Shown: positions 1-6,651, counted from the stretch's first letter. The stretch: 16,189 nucleotides of DNA from Euryarchaeota archaeon UBA10 (GCA_002498185.1 DAGO01000012.1:3706-19894); one strand, 5' to 3'. Notes: generated by a model from the sequence alone, not told the origin. Numbers and translations: made by a program.

Positions 1-56
1 TTACCTGTAATTCCTTGGACAAGGACTTTTGCATCTTCTTCAATCCAAATTGCCAT
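1..56 (-). CDS. sucD: Succinyl-CoA ligase alpha subunit, N-terminal fragment
   Basis: Only the first 18 codons lie in the window; the rest runs off the left edge. The readable residues, MAIWIEEDAKVLVQGITGK, match the start of the ADP/GDP-forming succinyl-CoA ligase alpha subunit. That subunit binds CoA and carries the phosphohistidine. The ATG follows the sucC stop codon by one base, and a strong Shine-Dalgarno sequence lies inside the end of sucC, so the two subunits are very probably translationally coupled. The identification is firm because of the partner gene; nothing can be said about the missing catalytic part. Confidence 0.9.
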   Translation of the reverse strand, partial: MAIWIEEDAKVLVQGITG

Positions 57-57
57 T

Positions 58-1266
58 TCACTCACCTCCTCCGATCAGAGATACAATTTTCTGGGCACCA
101 TCTGCCAAATCATCTGCAGGATGAATGTTCAAATCTGAAGCAGCGAGAATCGCCTTTCCTTCATCGACATTTGTTCCAGCCAATCTAACTACCAGTGGCA
201 CATCTAATCCCAATGACTCAGTGGCGCCAATAACTCCTCTTGCGATGATGTCACAGCGCATGATTCCACCAAAAATGTTGACTAGAATTCCCTTTACATT
301 TGGGTCTTCAAGTATAATTGAGAATGCTGTCTTTACCTGTTCTTCATCTGCTCCGCCACCAACATCCAAGAAGTTCGCAGGCTCGCCACCATAGAGCTTG
401 ATTACATCCATGGTCGCCATTGCTAATCCTGCACCGTTAACCAGGCAGCCGATGTTTCCGTCTAACTTAACGTATGAAAGTCCGGTTTCCTTCGCTCTAA
501 TCTCGACTTCCTCTTCCTCAGAAAGGTCACGAAGTTCATCCCATTCCTTGTGACGGAACTCAGCATTTTCATCGAAACTGATTTTGGAATCTAGAGCAAT
601 CATTTCATCATCTTCAGTTTTCACAAGGGGATTGATTTCGACCATCGCACAATCTTGTGCAACAAACATGTCATACATTTTTCCTAGCATCTTGAAGAAT
701 GACTTCAATGCATTACCGGATAGCCCCAATGCCATTCCTAAGTCTCTTTTCTGGAAACCAAGAAGTCCCGAATTTGGGTCCACGTTAATCTTGTGAATCT
801 TCTCTGGAGTATTATGGGCAACATCTTCAATGTCCATTCCACCTTCGGTAGATGCCATGATTAGAACGTCCTTACTCTCTCTATCAACTAGCAATGCCAA
901 GTAGTACTCATGAGCGATTGCACATCCAGATTCGACGTACAGATTGTTGACTATTTTTCCTTCATCGCCGGTTTGAATTGTTACCAATATATTCCCAAGA
1001 ATGTTTGAAGCATAAGTTTCAACTTCCTCTCTTGAAAACGCGATTTTCACTCCGCCTTGCATAACCTCTTCACGGGTCTGGGGGTCATACATTGTACCCT
1101 TTCCTCGACCACCTGCATGAATCTGGCTCTTCACTGCTACAACCTTTGACCCAAGAGCGTCATATGCCTCCAGTGCGTCATTTACGCTGGTACAATGTAC
1201 CCCTTCTAAAACTGGAACACCGGCTGATTTTAGCAGTGCTTTTCCTTGATACTCGTGGATGTTCAT
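58..1266 (-). CDS. sucC: Succinyl-CoA ligase (ADP/GDP-forming) beta subunit
   Basis: This 402-residue protein is full length for the family. It is the nucleotide-binding subunit of succinyl-CoA synthetase, which interconverts succinyl-CoA, NDP and phosphate with succinate, CoA and NTP in the cytoplasmic TCA cycle. The N-terminus MNIHEYQGKALL is diagnostic. The ATP-grasp part (about residues 1-235) shows KSQIHAGGRGKG near residue 47 and a metal-binding EINPL near 210. The C-terminal ligase/CoA domain has a glycine-rich NGAGLAMATMD, DVGGGADEEQV and VNIFGGIMRCD. The ATG at 1266 follows AGGGAG-like ribosome-binding bases by about six nucleotides. sucD follows after one base. The upstream neighbour is divergent, so the pair starts its own transcript in the 1267-1370 intergenic region. 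Its N-terminal half has typical spacing and no missing motif. Confidence 0.97.
   Translation of the reverse strand: MNIHEYQGKALLKSAGVPVLEGVHCTSVNDALEAYDALGSKVVAVKSQIHAGGRGKGTMYDPQTREEVMQGGVKIAFSREEVETYASNILGNILVTIQTGDEGKIVNNLYVESGCAIAHEYYLALLVDRESKDVLIMASTEGGMDIEDVAHNTPEKIHKINVDPNSGLLGFQKRDLGMALGLSGNALKSFFKMLGKMYDMFVAQDCAMVEINPLVKTEDDEMIALDSKISFDENAEFRHKEWDELRDLSEEEEVEIRAKETGLSYVKLDGNIGCLVNGAGLAMATMDVIKLYGGEPANFLDVGGGADEEQVKTAFSIILEDPNVKGILVNIFGGIMRCDIIARGVIGATESLGLDVPLVVRLAGTNVDEGKAILAASDLNIHPADDLADGAQKIVSLIGGGE
62..69 (-). promoter_or_regulatory. Shine-Dalgarno site of sucD inside the 3' end of sucC
   Basis: The minus strand reads GGAGGTGA five bases before the sucD ATG. The site encodes the last residues of SucC (Gly-Gly-Glu) just before its TGA. 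This fixes the sucD start and implies coupled translation of the two subunits at equal stoichiometry. Confidence 0.8.
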
Positions 1267-1370
1267 GATTCTCCCTAACCACTCCGACCAAAAGACGCCC
1301 CTTCAATGATGCGATTTGAAATGGTTAATCTCACGATGCGTTCAATAGCAAAGTTGTGGTCGGATTGAAT

Positions 1371-2342
1371 ATGCAGGTAGTCGTCCTTGCTGGCGGAATA
1401 GGCTCACGTCTACGCCCATGGACAAATGACATCCCTAAACCTCTACTTCCCATGCTAGATTCTACCCTACTAGAGAGAGTAGTGGAAGGAGTTCCAAGTG
1501 ATTTAGTAGACGAAGTAATTGTAGCAGGTGGTTACAAAATCGATATGATCAGAGATTATTTTCGTAAAGCGAATGTAGACTTTGATGTCAGAATTGTTCC
1601 TGAGGACGAGCCTCTTGGAACAGGGGGCGCATTAGGTAATTGCCGTGATGTTGTATCTGGCAGATTCGCTTGCTTCAATGGCGACATTGTCTCTTCTTTG
1701 GATGTCGGAGTGATGCTCGAACAGCATTCATCAATGAGCGTGAAAGGAACACTTGCACTATGGGAGGTTGAGGACCCAACTAGATTCGGAATTGTTGGCC
1801 TAGATTCAGGGAATAAAGTCACACAATTCAAAGAAAAACCAAAACCAGAAGAGGTATTTTCCAATTTGATTAATGCAGGTTCCTATATCCTTGAAGATGA
1901 TGTTTTTGACATCATGCCAAAGGAAAAACATAGCCTCGAGAGAGATGTATTTCCAGTTCTAGCTGAAGAGGGAAGTTTAGCAGGATTCCCCTTCGAGGGT
2001 TACTTCATCGATGCGGGTACTCCAAGCAGTTGGCATGAAGCAGTACTTCGATGTATAGAAGAAAAGAGATTCAAAACGGGCTCAGTTTCTGGGGGGACTT
2101 GGCACCAAGGAAAGCATACAATCGCTAGAGATTCAATGGTTCAGGACGGATGTATTGTGTCTGGAGAAGTAAGCCATTCAACAATCCTTAGGGGCGCTAG
2201 AATTGATTCAGGAGCAGTTGTTTCCAATTGCCTAATTGGAGAAGGCGCAATCATCGAAAGTGATGCTAGATTAACGAATGTTGTTGTTGGGCACGGTAGT
2301 GTTGTTACTGCAGGCCATATCCAATCCGAAGGTACGATTTGA
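1371..2342 (+). CDS. Sugar-phosphate nucleotidyltransferase with C-terminal left-handed beta-helix repeats
   Basis: The 323-residue protein makes an NDP-sugar from a sugar-1-phosphate and an NTP, for glycans or glycosylation. The N-terminal Rossmann-like domain has the signature LAGGIGSRLRPWT (6-18) followed by DIPKPLLPM (20-28). It also has EPLGTGGALGN (80-90), which contacts the nucleotide, FNGD (102-105, metal-binding Asp) and FIDAGTP (212-218). Residues about 236-323 form hexapeptide-like repeats (for example CIVSGEVSHSTILRGARI), a left-handed beta-helix as in GDP-mannose or glucose-1-phosphate thymidylyl/uridylyltransferases. The specific sugar and nucleotide cannot be decided. An in-frame GTG lies upstream at 1356, but the ATG at 1371 places the signature at the usual distance from the N-terminus. 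tpiA follows closely on the same strand, suggesting co-transcription. Confidence 0.88.
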   Translation: MQVVVLAGGIGSRLRPWTNDIPKPLLPMLDSTLLERVVEGVPSDLVDEVIVAGGYKIDMIRDYFRKANVDFDVRIVPEDEPLGTGGALGNCRDVVSGRFACFNGDIVSSLDVGVMLEQHSSMSVKGTLALWEVEDPTRFGIVGLDSGNKVTQFKEKPKPEEVFSNLINAGSYILEDDVFDIMPKEKHSLERDVFPVLAEEGSLAGFPFEGYFIDAGTPSSWHEAVLRCIEEKRFKTGSVSGGTWHQGKHTIARDSMVQDGCIVSGEVSHSTILRGARIDSGAVVSNCLIGEGAIIESDARLTNVVVGHGSVVTAGHIQSEGTI

Positions 2343-2382
2343 ATCGCAGTTTCCAAAAAGGATGGGCGCTCAGGGCTGTTGT

Positions 2383-3042
2383 ATGGATGCCCCATTAATC
2401 GTTGTTAATTTCAAGACATATTCGTCTGCAATGGCAGGTTCTGCTGACAAACTTGGTCAGTTAATGGCCGCTGTTAAAACCGATGCAAGGATGGTTGCTG
2501 TAGCAAGTGCATTTGATTTATCGAGCGTAAGTTCGATCTCAGGATTAGAAGTTTGGTCCCAACACTTAGACCCGGTTGGACAGGGCAGTCATACCGGTTG
2601 GCTAGAGCCACAAACTGCAATCGAAAGAGGTGCTGCTGGTACAATCATAAATCACGCTGAGCACAAGGTTTCTCTAGAACACGTGAGGGATTTGATGGAA
2701 ATGTTACCAGAAGATTTCCCGATATGCGCATGCGCTGCAGACGTTGATGAAGCCAGAGCATTGGCAGAATTGGGTCCAACTTTCATCGCTGTTGAGCCTC
2801 CTGAGTTGATTGGAGGAGATATTTCGGTAACAACTGCAGACCCTGCGATTGTTTCAGATACCGTTGCAGCTGTAAAGGAAGTAAACCCGAATGTCAGAGT
2901 ATTGTGTGGTGCAGGTGTAAAGAATGGTCAAGATGTTGCAACAGCAATTTCCTTAGGCGCAGAAGGAGTTCTTCTAGCAAGTGGAGTGACTAAGGCCAAC
3001 AACGTACCAGGAGTACTAAGTGACTTAGTATCTTTAATTTGA
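2383..3042 (+). CDS. tpiA: Triosephosphate isomerase, archaeal type
   Basis: Interconverts dihydroxyacetone phosphate and glyceraldehyde 3-phosphate in gluconeogenesis and glycolysis. At 219 residues it has the short archaeal length (about 220) rather than the roughly 250 of bacteria and eukaryotes. Visible catalytic residues are the Lys of VVNFKTY near the N-terminus, the His of SQHLDPVGQGSHTG, and the Glu of AVEPPELIGGD. The phosphate-binding C-terminal segments are LCGAGVKNGQDV and GAEGVLLASGV. The open frame extends upstream, with an in-frame ATG at 2362 that would add seven residues (MGAQGCC). The ATG at 2383 matches family N-termini, which begin almost directly with the first beta strand, but 2362 cannot be excluded. 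It lies 40 bases after the nucleotidyltransferase stop with no convincing promoter between, so it is probably in the same operon. Confidence 0.93.
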   Translation: MDAPLIVVNFKTYSSAMAGSADKLGQLMAAVKTDARMVAVASAFDLSSVSSISGLEVWSQHLDPVGQGSHTGWLEPQTAIERGAAGTIINHAEHKVSLEHVRDLMEMLPEDFPICACAADVDEARALAELGPTFIAVEPPELIGGDISVTTADPAIVSDTVAAVKEVNPNVRVLCGAGVKNGQDVATAISLGAEGVLLASGVTKANNVPGVLSDLVSLI

Positions 3043-3055
3043 ATTCCGGGTTAGG

Positions 3056-3064
3056 TATTATATT
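3056..3064 (+). promoter_or_regulatory. TATA box, predicted leaderless promoter of the first zinc-motif gene
   Basis: The sequence TATTATATT is centred about 26 bases before the ATG at 3086, the spacing expected between an archaeal TATA box and the transcription start, so the mRNA would begin at or near the start codon. The bases around it (GGGTTA upstream, CTCAAT downstream) recur before the paralogue at 3542. Confidence 0.6.
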
Positions 3065-3085
3065 CTCAATCACCAATCATTCATC

Positions 3086-3475
3086 ATGGCGATAGAAGAC
3101 GGACATCCTTCAGGAGTTGCCCCTAACAGTATCTCCATCGAATCCAATAAAGTTCCAACAAAAGAACCACATCATTGCAGGTTTGGAGACTGCCTAAATC
3201 CAAAAATTGGATACGGCGATTTTTGTCGCGAGCACAAGGCAATTGGCAAGATTATTGCTGGGAAAATTGCTAGAGAAAAAGCGGATAGTGTTGATCATAG
3301 CATGTCAATGTACGAAGAGGCACTACGAATTCAGGAATCACCATCGTCGTCAGTATTTCTGGAAGAAGCGATGAAGTTAATTCTAATGGTAGCTGCAATT
3401 TTCCTATTTTTCTACATATTTTTGGTTCTGCCATACAGAGGATTCATTGATATAATAACGGGACAAGGATATTAA
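3086..3475 (+). CDS. Small zinc-motif membrane protein (C-x4-C-x10-C-x2-H), paralogue A
   Basis: I do not recognise a named family for this 129-residue protein. Residues 31-50 hold a putative zinc site, Cys31, Cys36, Cys47 and His50, in the pattern C-x4-C-x10-C-x2-H with a GYGDFC core. The pattern resembles the short C..C..GxC..H fingers of WRKY19-like and phage-associated proteins. A basic helix follows (KAIGKIIAGKIAREKA). One hydrophobic segment, about residues 96-116, is a likely transmembrane helix, leaving the zinc site in the soluble N-terminal part and a 13-residue tail. The start ATG is supported by a TATA box 26 bases upstream and by conservation of MAIE.G.P.G in the next gene. The adjacent gene is a longer paralogue. 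A role in nucleic-acid or protein binding at the membrane is only inferred. Confidence 0.75.
   Translation: MAIEDGHPSGVAPNSISIESNKVPTKEPHHCRFGDCLNPKIGYGDFCREHKAIGKIIAGKIAREKADSVDHSMSMYEEALRIQESPSSSVFLEEAMKLILMVAAIFLFFYIFLVLPYRGFIDIITGQGY
3176..3283 (+). repeat. Zinc-motif coding repeat, copy 1 (paired with 3788-3895)
   Basis: This 108-base stretch aligns without gaps to 3788-3895, with 15 mismatches by hand count (about 86% identity). It encodes the C-x4-C-x10-C-x2-H motif plus the following KAIGKIIAGKIAREKA helix. The high DNA identity points to a recent duplication or gene conversion. Confidence 0.85.
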
Positions 3476-3512
3476 TTCACTACAACATTTCTTAGTGATT
3501 GCCGGGTTATAT

Positions 3513-3520
3513 TTTATATT
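3513..3520 (+). promoter_or_regulatory. TATA box, predicted leaderless promoter of the second zinc-motif gene
   Basis: TTTATATT is centred about 26 bases before the ATG at 3542. The flanking bases CGGGTTA...TATATTCTCAAT...CATGGCGATAGAA repeat those before 3086, so the promoter was duplicated together with the gene. Confidence 0.6.
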
Positions 3521-3541
3521 CTCAATAATAAATCACTTATC

Positions 3542-4312
3542 ATGGCGATAGAACGAGGTCTTCCTTTCGGAGAGACACCTAGTAGTATCACCATAGAGGT
3601 AGGTCAAAGTAAGAAAGAAGCACATGTTTGCATTGTTACTGGTTGTACAAGGGGAAAAAGAGGATACAGTAATTATTGCCGCAAACACAAAACAATGGAA
3701 AATGTAATTCAGCGAAAAATTGAGAGAGAAAAAGCGATTGAGAAGTTAAAAAACAATAACACAATTGAAGTAAATGAGTCACGTCTATGCAGGTTTGATG
3801 ATTGCCAAAATCTAAGGAAAGGATACAGCGATTTTTGTCGCGAACACAAGGCGATTGGCAAGATTATTGCTGGCAAAATAGCTCGAGAAAAAGCGATTGC
3901 GAAGATTGCTGAAAGGGATTTGCAAAGTCAAAATAATGAAATTTCACCCAGATTACCGTCATCCTCAAACAATGGTAGTAATGAAATCTCAATTGATGAG
4001 AAATATGAATACACGTTCGAACTTACGGTCATGGGTATGCTACTTCTTTTGTTTACATGGATTTTAGTTGCTTCATCTGAAAACTCATCTGCTCCAACTG
4101 ATACACTTACTGCGGCTTGTTTCACTTTGCCCCTGGGATGCTTGATGATAATGTCTGCAGCCAAAGAACCAATATCGAAGTTCTTTGTGTTATTATTACT
4201 AGCACCTGTTGTATTTTATCTAGCGCTATACATATTCGTAGCTATGGTGTTTATGTCATCAAGCGGAGGATGTTATGGGGTGTGTGGGCTATCTGGCTGG
4301 GGTGGCCCGTAA
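3542..4312 (+). CDS. Zinc-motif membrane protein with two C-x4-C-x10-C-x2-H units, paralogue B
   Basis: This 256-residue protein is a longer paralogue of the preceding gene; the function is not recognised. It carries two putative zinc units: Cys30, Cys35, Cys46, His49 and Cys83, Cys88, Cys99, His102. Each is followed by a charged, helix-like stretch; the second, AIGKIIAGKIAREKA, is identical to that of paralogue A. A Ser/Asn-rich linker (about 128-150) leads to three likely membrane helices (about 160-178, 188-206, 213-238) and a short Cys/Gly-rich tail (GGCYGVCGLSGWGG). The N-terminus MAIERGLPFGETPSSITIE aligns with paralogue A, which supports the start. The stop TAA is followed immediately by the stop of the convergent gene with no spacer. 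Confidence 0.75.
   Translation: MAIERGLPFGETPSSITIEVGQSKKEAHVCIVTGCTRGKRGYSNYCRKHKTMENVIQRKIEREKAIEKLKNNNTIEVNESRLCRFDDCQNLRKGYSDFCREHKAIGKIIAGKIAREKAIAKIAERDLQSQNNEISPRLPSSSNNGSNEISIDEKYEYTFELTVMGMLLLLFTWILVASSENSSAPTDTLTAACFTLPLGCLMIMSAAKEPISKFFVLLLLAPVVFYLALYIFVAMVFMSSSGGCYGVCGLSGWGGP
3788..3895 (+). repeat. Zinc-motif coding repeat, copy 2
   Basis: Gap-free partner of 3176-3283 at a constant offset of 612 bases. The differences are mostly in the spacer between the second and third cysteines; the helix part is nearly unchanged. Confidence 0.85.
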
Positions 4313-5296
4313 CTATTTCCGATTCCTAGATGATTTTGCCATTTCAAGAGCAGATTGTTCTAGTCTCGCTCTGTTTAGGTCTTCACCACCTGGGCAAGTA
4401 TCTCTATGGCCACAATTTCTGCAGGTTCGCTTGCTTTTTGCTAGTGGGATTTGCGATAGGTCACAAGATAATCCCAATTTGTAATGTAAATCGATCATTG
4501 CACTCATATCGGCTTCAATCATTTTTATTGAATCTTCAGAATCACGCTGAGTACAGCGTTCCTTCCAATTTTTCCATTTCCCATTGTTCCAGTACAGGTT
4601 TTCAACAATATATCTTTCAGGATTTGCAGGAAGTCCGTTCTGATGTTTAGCCCATTCTACCATTGCCACATTTTCCAATTTCTTATCGTCACCTGGATTT
4701 GAGACACCCTGTACAGTAAATCTCAGAAGATGACAGGTTGAACCACTGAACCAAACTAAGTCTGGAGATATGTGCAATTGGTATTTCTTGAGTTTAGTTT
4801 TCTCCAGTCTTGAGAATATGTACCAGCGCTTTATTTTACCTGAATATATGTCTTGAATAGGTTTTGTTCGCATTAATGCATGGAATCTGTAACAGGCTAT
4901 TTCCACTAATCTGTCAATTCTTCTAATATCGATTTGAGACCTCAAGTCGCTAGGCTTACCAATCCTAGTTTCAATTACTTCAATCACGGATTTTTGTCTG
5001 AACATTGCCCCAATCATCCGGTTGCGAATCTTTCCAGCGAGGTCTTCCTCAATCCAAGATATTCCTTCACTATGCGCTTTCAAGCGTTCGAGAATCACTC
5101 CTCTCAATGCCCTCTGCATCAATCTCCAAGGTGATGACCAGTCCGAAATGTTTCGAAGATGTTGATTGAATCCGCCTTGCCTTCTGGCAAACCCGTACTT
5201 CAAAACCCAAGCTCTAGGACATTTATTCATCAGGCTTCTTCTACTCAATGACCAAATTTTCGGACGATTGGCCTTTGCAGCTCTACGTGCTTCCAT
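4313..5296 (-). CDS. Cas4/RecB-like Fe-S protein of the PD-(D/E)XK fold, active site apparently degenerate
   Basis: The 327-residue protein begins with SLSRRSLMNKCPRAWVLKY (16-34), the N-terminal signature of Cas4/RecB-type nucleases including a Cys (Cys26). It ends with CRNCGHRDTC (Cys292, Cys295, Cys301), giving the C...C-x2-C-x5-C arrangement that holds a 4Fe-4S cluster in Cas4 and AddB. In the middle, SPDLVW (Asp179) looks like the metal-binding Asp strand. The expected (D/E)-x-K strand 10-15 residues later reads HLLRFTVQG: the acidic residue and lysine are absent, although a Gln remains. It may therefore be a DNA-binding, non-cleaving relative. No cas1, cas2 or CRISPR repeat lies nearby. 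The ATG at 5296 is preceded by GGAG at good spacing; an in-frame TTG at 5317 is less likely. The unrecognised gene 66 bases upstream on the same strand may be in its operon. Confidence 0.65.
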   Translation of the reverse strand: MEARRAAKANRPKIWSLSRRSLMNKCPRAWVLKYGFARRQGGFNQHLRNISDWSSPWRLMQRALRGVILERLKAHSEGISWIEEDLAGKIRNRMIGAMFRQKSVIEVIETRIGKPSDLRSQIDIRRIDRLVEIACYRFHALMRTKPIQDIYSGKIKRWYIFSRLEKTKLKKYQLHISPDLVWFSGSTCHLLRFTVQGVSNPGDDKKLENVAMVEWAKHQNGLPANPERYIVENLYWNNGKWKNWKERCTQRDSEDSIKMIEADMSAMIDLHYKLGLSCDLSQIPLAKSKRTCRNCGHRDTCPGGEDLNRARLEQSALEMAKSSRNRK

Positions 5297-5362
5297 AAAT
5301 CTCCGGCATCGCCTCAATGGTTGTCAATCCTTCGTATCTCAACCATTCGCATGGGTGCCCAT

Positions 5363-5827
5363 TCAAACGTAGTTGTGGTGAATGATTTCCTTAGTTGGTC
5401 CTCTTCCAAGGACAGTTTTGGTTTCTACAACAACTGGACCCACATTTCGCATTGAATTGATGCCAACAATGTAGGAGGCGAACTTGGAGCTGTTTCTTCC
5501 CTTGGTTCCTGTTAGACCAAAGTATGACATTTTATCAGCAGAGCCACAAATTGTAATCATTCTGAGATTGTCACAGTTTCTAATCGCTTCCTGGAATCGA
5601 GAAAAGAATTCACGAGGATTTATGTTAAGGAAATCTAAGTCGATAATCAACCAATGATTGCAGCAATCATAACCCAAATCTCTAGGCCAATAACACACTG
5701 GAATTCCATTGTTTCCAAAACACTCTTCGAGAGGTCTGTCGGTAAGTAATGCATCCTCAAAGCATGGGAATTGGTCCCAGCCAGAAGATTCCTGTATCAT
5801 GTGCAAATGTTCTTCGTTGCTAAACAT
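5363..5827 (-). CDS. Unrecognised 154-residue soluble protein
   Basis: I do not recognise this protein. It has no signal peptide or membrane segment and is rich in Cys and aromatic residues (Cys22, Cys36, Cys45, Cys55, Cys56). The central part, CCNHWLIIDLDFLNINP, reads as a beta strand ending in D-x-D, followed by a helix and a second strand, MITICGSADKMSYFGLTG. This order (h-D-h-D ... strand ... S-x-x-x-x-x-Y/F) recalls nucleotidyl-transferring or primase-like folds, but the resemblance is too weak for a call. The ATG at 5827 sits 27 bases from a TATA box, suggesting a leaderless transcript. The Cas4-like gene starts 66 bases after the stop and has a ribosome-binding site, so the two may be co-transcribed and functionally linked. 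It is probably real: the promoter fits and the frame is uninterrupted. Confidence 0.6.
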   Translation of the reverse strand: MFSNEEHLHMIQESSGWDQFPCFEDALLTDRPLEECFGNNGIPVCYWPRDLGYDCCNHWLIIDLDFLNINPREFFSRFQEAIRNCDNLRMITICGSADKMSYFGLTGTKGRNSSKFASYIVGINSMRNVGPVVVETKTVLGRGPTKEIIHHNYV

Positions 5828-5849
5828 ACAGTTCAGTTAACGTCGGGGG

Positions 5850-5858
5850 TTATTTTAA
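5850..5858 (-). promoter_or_regulatory. TATA box inside a 6-bp-arm palindrome, promoter of the 154-residue gene
   Basis: The minus strand reads TTAAAATAA, centred 27 bases before the ATG at 5827. It is enclosed by a perfect inverted repeat GGGTTA-aaa-TAACCC (5847-5861). Such a palindrome over the TATA element could bind a repressor or could be chance. Confidence 0.5.
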
Positions 5859-5869
5859 CCCTTTGAAAA

Positions 5870-6592
5870 TCAGTATCGCTTACGATATTCTTCGATGAAA
5901 TCATTCCTTTTTGTCATGTCACCATTGTATGAAATGTAACATAAGAACCAAAGGATAGCCCAAACAAAAGACCAGCCAAATGTATCATCATCGAATAAGC
6001 AAACGATTGCTAAAAAGGCGAATACAAAAGAAATTATTCTTACAATTTCAGAAGGTTCCTTAGGAATATTGTCATCGATTTGTTCTTCATCGAATTTTCT
6101 TTCAATCATGTCGATACATCGGTTTTGATAGTCTAATTTTTTTGAAGTATGAGCACTGGATAAACCGAGTAGTAGAACTCCAGAAATACAGCATGCTGTA
6201 CAAATGATATCATCGTCACCGCTAACTATGAACATGAAACTGATCATGACAATTGACAATGCCGCAAGGGATGCGTTACCAGCATTCGGTTTAGTGGGTA
6301 AGATAATCTGCTTCTGTGCTTTTCCTTTCTTTTTGCTCTTTTTCTTCTTCTCCACTTTGATTTCTTCTTTTTGTGTCTCATCTTCAAGTTCTGGTTGAAC
6401 TTCTTCTTCGTTTTCTAGTTCCTCTTCTTCAACAAATTCAACCTTGACTTCATCACTGGATTTTTCATTCACAAGTTTTGAGGTGTTGATTAAAATCGAT
6501 CTAGGTCCACTTTCTGAATGCCTAATGCAATAACCGGACTTACGATGCTCAGGGGCATCACATCCTTCATACATGCACTTCTTCTTTGGCAT
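5870..6592 (-). CDS. Zinc-motif membrane protein (C-x4-C-x10-C-x2-H), third family member
   Basis: This 240-residue protein has no recognised name. The extreme N-terminus shows Cys6, Cys11, Cys22 and His25 (CMYEGC...SGYCIRH), the same C-x4-C-x10-C-x2-H spacing as the two paralogues at 3086 and 3542. Next comes a strongly acidic stretch (about 47-80, many Glu), then a lysine-rich block (about 79-94). Two hydrophobic pairs follow: about 107-124 and 129-146, then about 183-200 and 204-221, for four likely membrane helices, with a charged loop between the pairs. The zinc motif and the acidic and basic tracts are probably cytoplasmic. The upstream region has only a weak TATA-like TTTCATAAG about 25 bases before the ATG. 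The low-complexity middle makes homology searches unreliable there; the N-terminal motif is the useful handle. Confidence 0.7.
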   Translation of the reverse strand: MPKKKCMYEGCDAPEHRKSGYCIRHSESGPRSILINTSKLVNEKSSDEVKVEFVEEEELENEEEVQPELEDETQKEEIKVEKKKKSKKKGKAQKQIILPTKPNAGNASLAALSIVMISFMFIVSGDDDIICTACCISGVLLLGLSSAHTSKKLDYQNRCIDMIERKFDEEQIDDNIPKEPSEIVRIISFVFAFLAIVCLFDDDTFGWSFVWAILWFLCYISYNGDMTKRNDFIEEYRKRY

Positions 6593-6629
6593 GGTAGATG
6601 ATACTCATTCACACTTATGAAAGTTGACC

Positions 6630-6651
6630 GGTTTTTCTATTCTAGAAAACC
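6630..6651 (-). terminator. Terminator-like hairpin after the DUF92 operon
   Basis: GGTTTTTCTA and TAGAAAACC form an inverted repeat with one bulged base and a three-base loop, 37 bases past the stop of the last gene of the minus-strand operon. The minus strand around it is T-rich (ATTTTGATTGGTTTTC). Archaeal termination depends mainly on T tracts, so the hairpin itself may be incidental. Confidence 0.3.

Noticed and set aside
2278..2382. An N-terminally extended triosephosphate isomerase
   Set aside because: The extension overlaps the end of the nucleotidyltransferase gene in another frame and adds residues not seen in archaeal isomerases.
4313..5296. A CRISPR-Cas adaptation gene (cas4)
   Set aside because: No CRISPR repeats, cas1 or cas2 are visible, and the catalytic (D/E)-x-K strand is missing, so only superfamily membership is claimed.
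5363..5827. A primase-polymerase-like protein
   Set aside because: The D-x-D strand and the later Ser/Tyr strand are suggestive, but the family glycine and His motifs are not present, so the protein is left unnamed.
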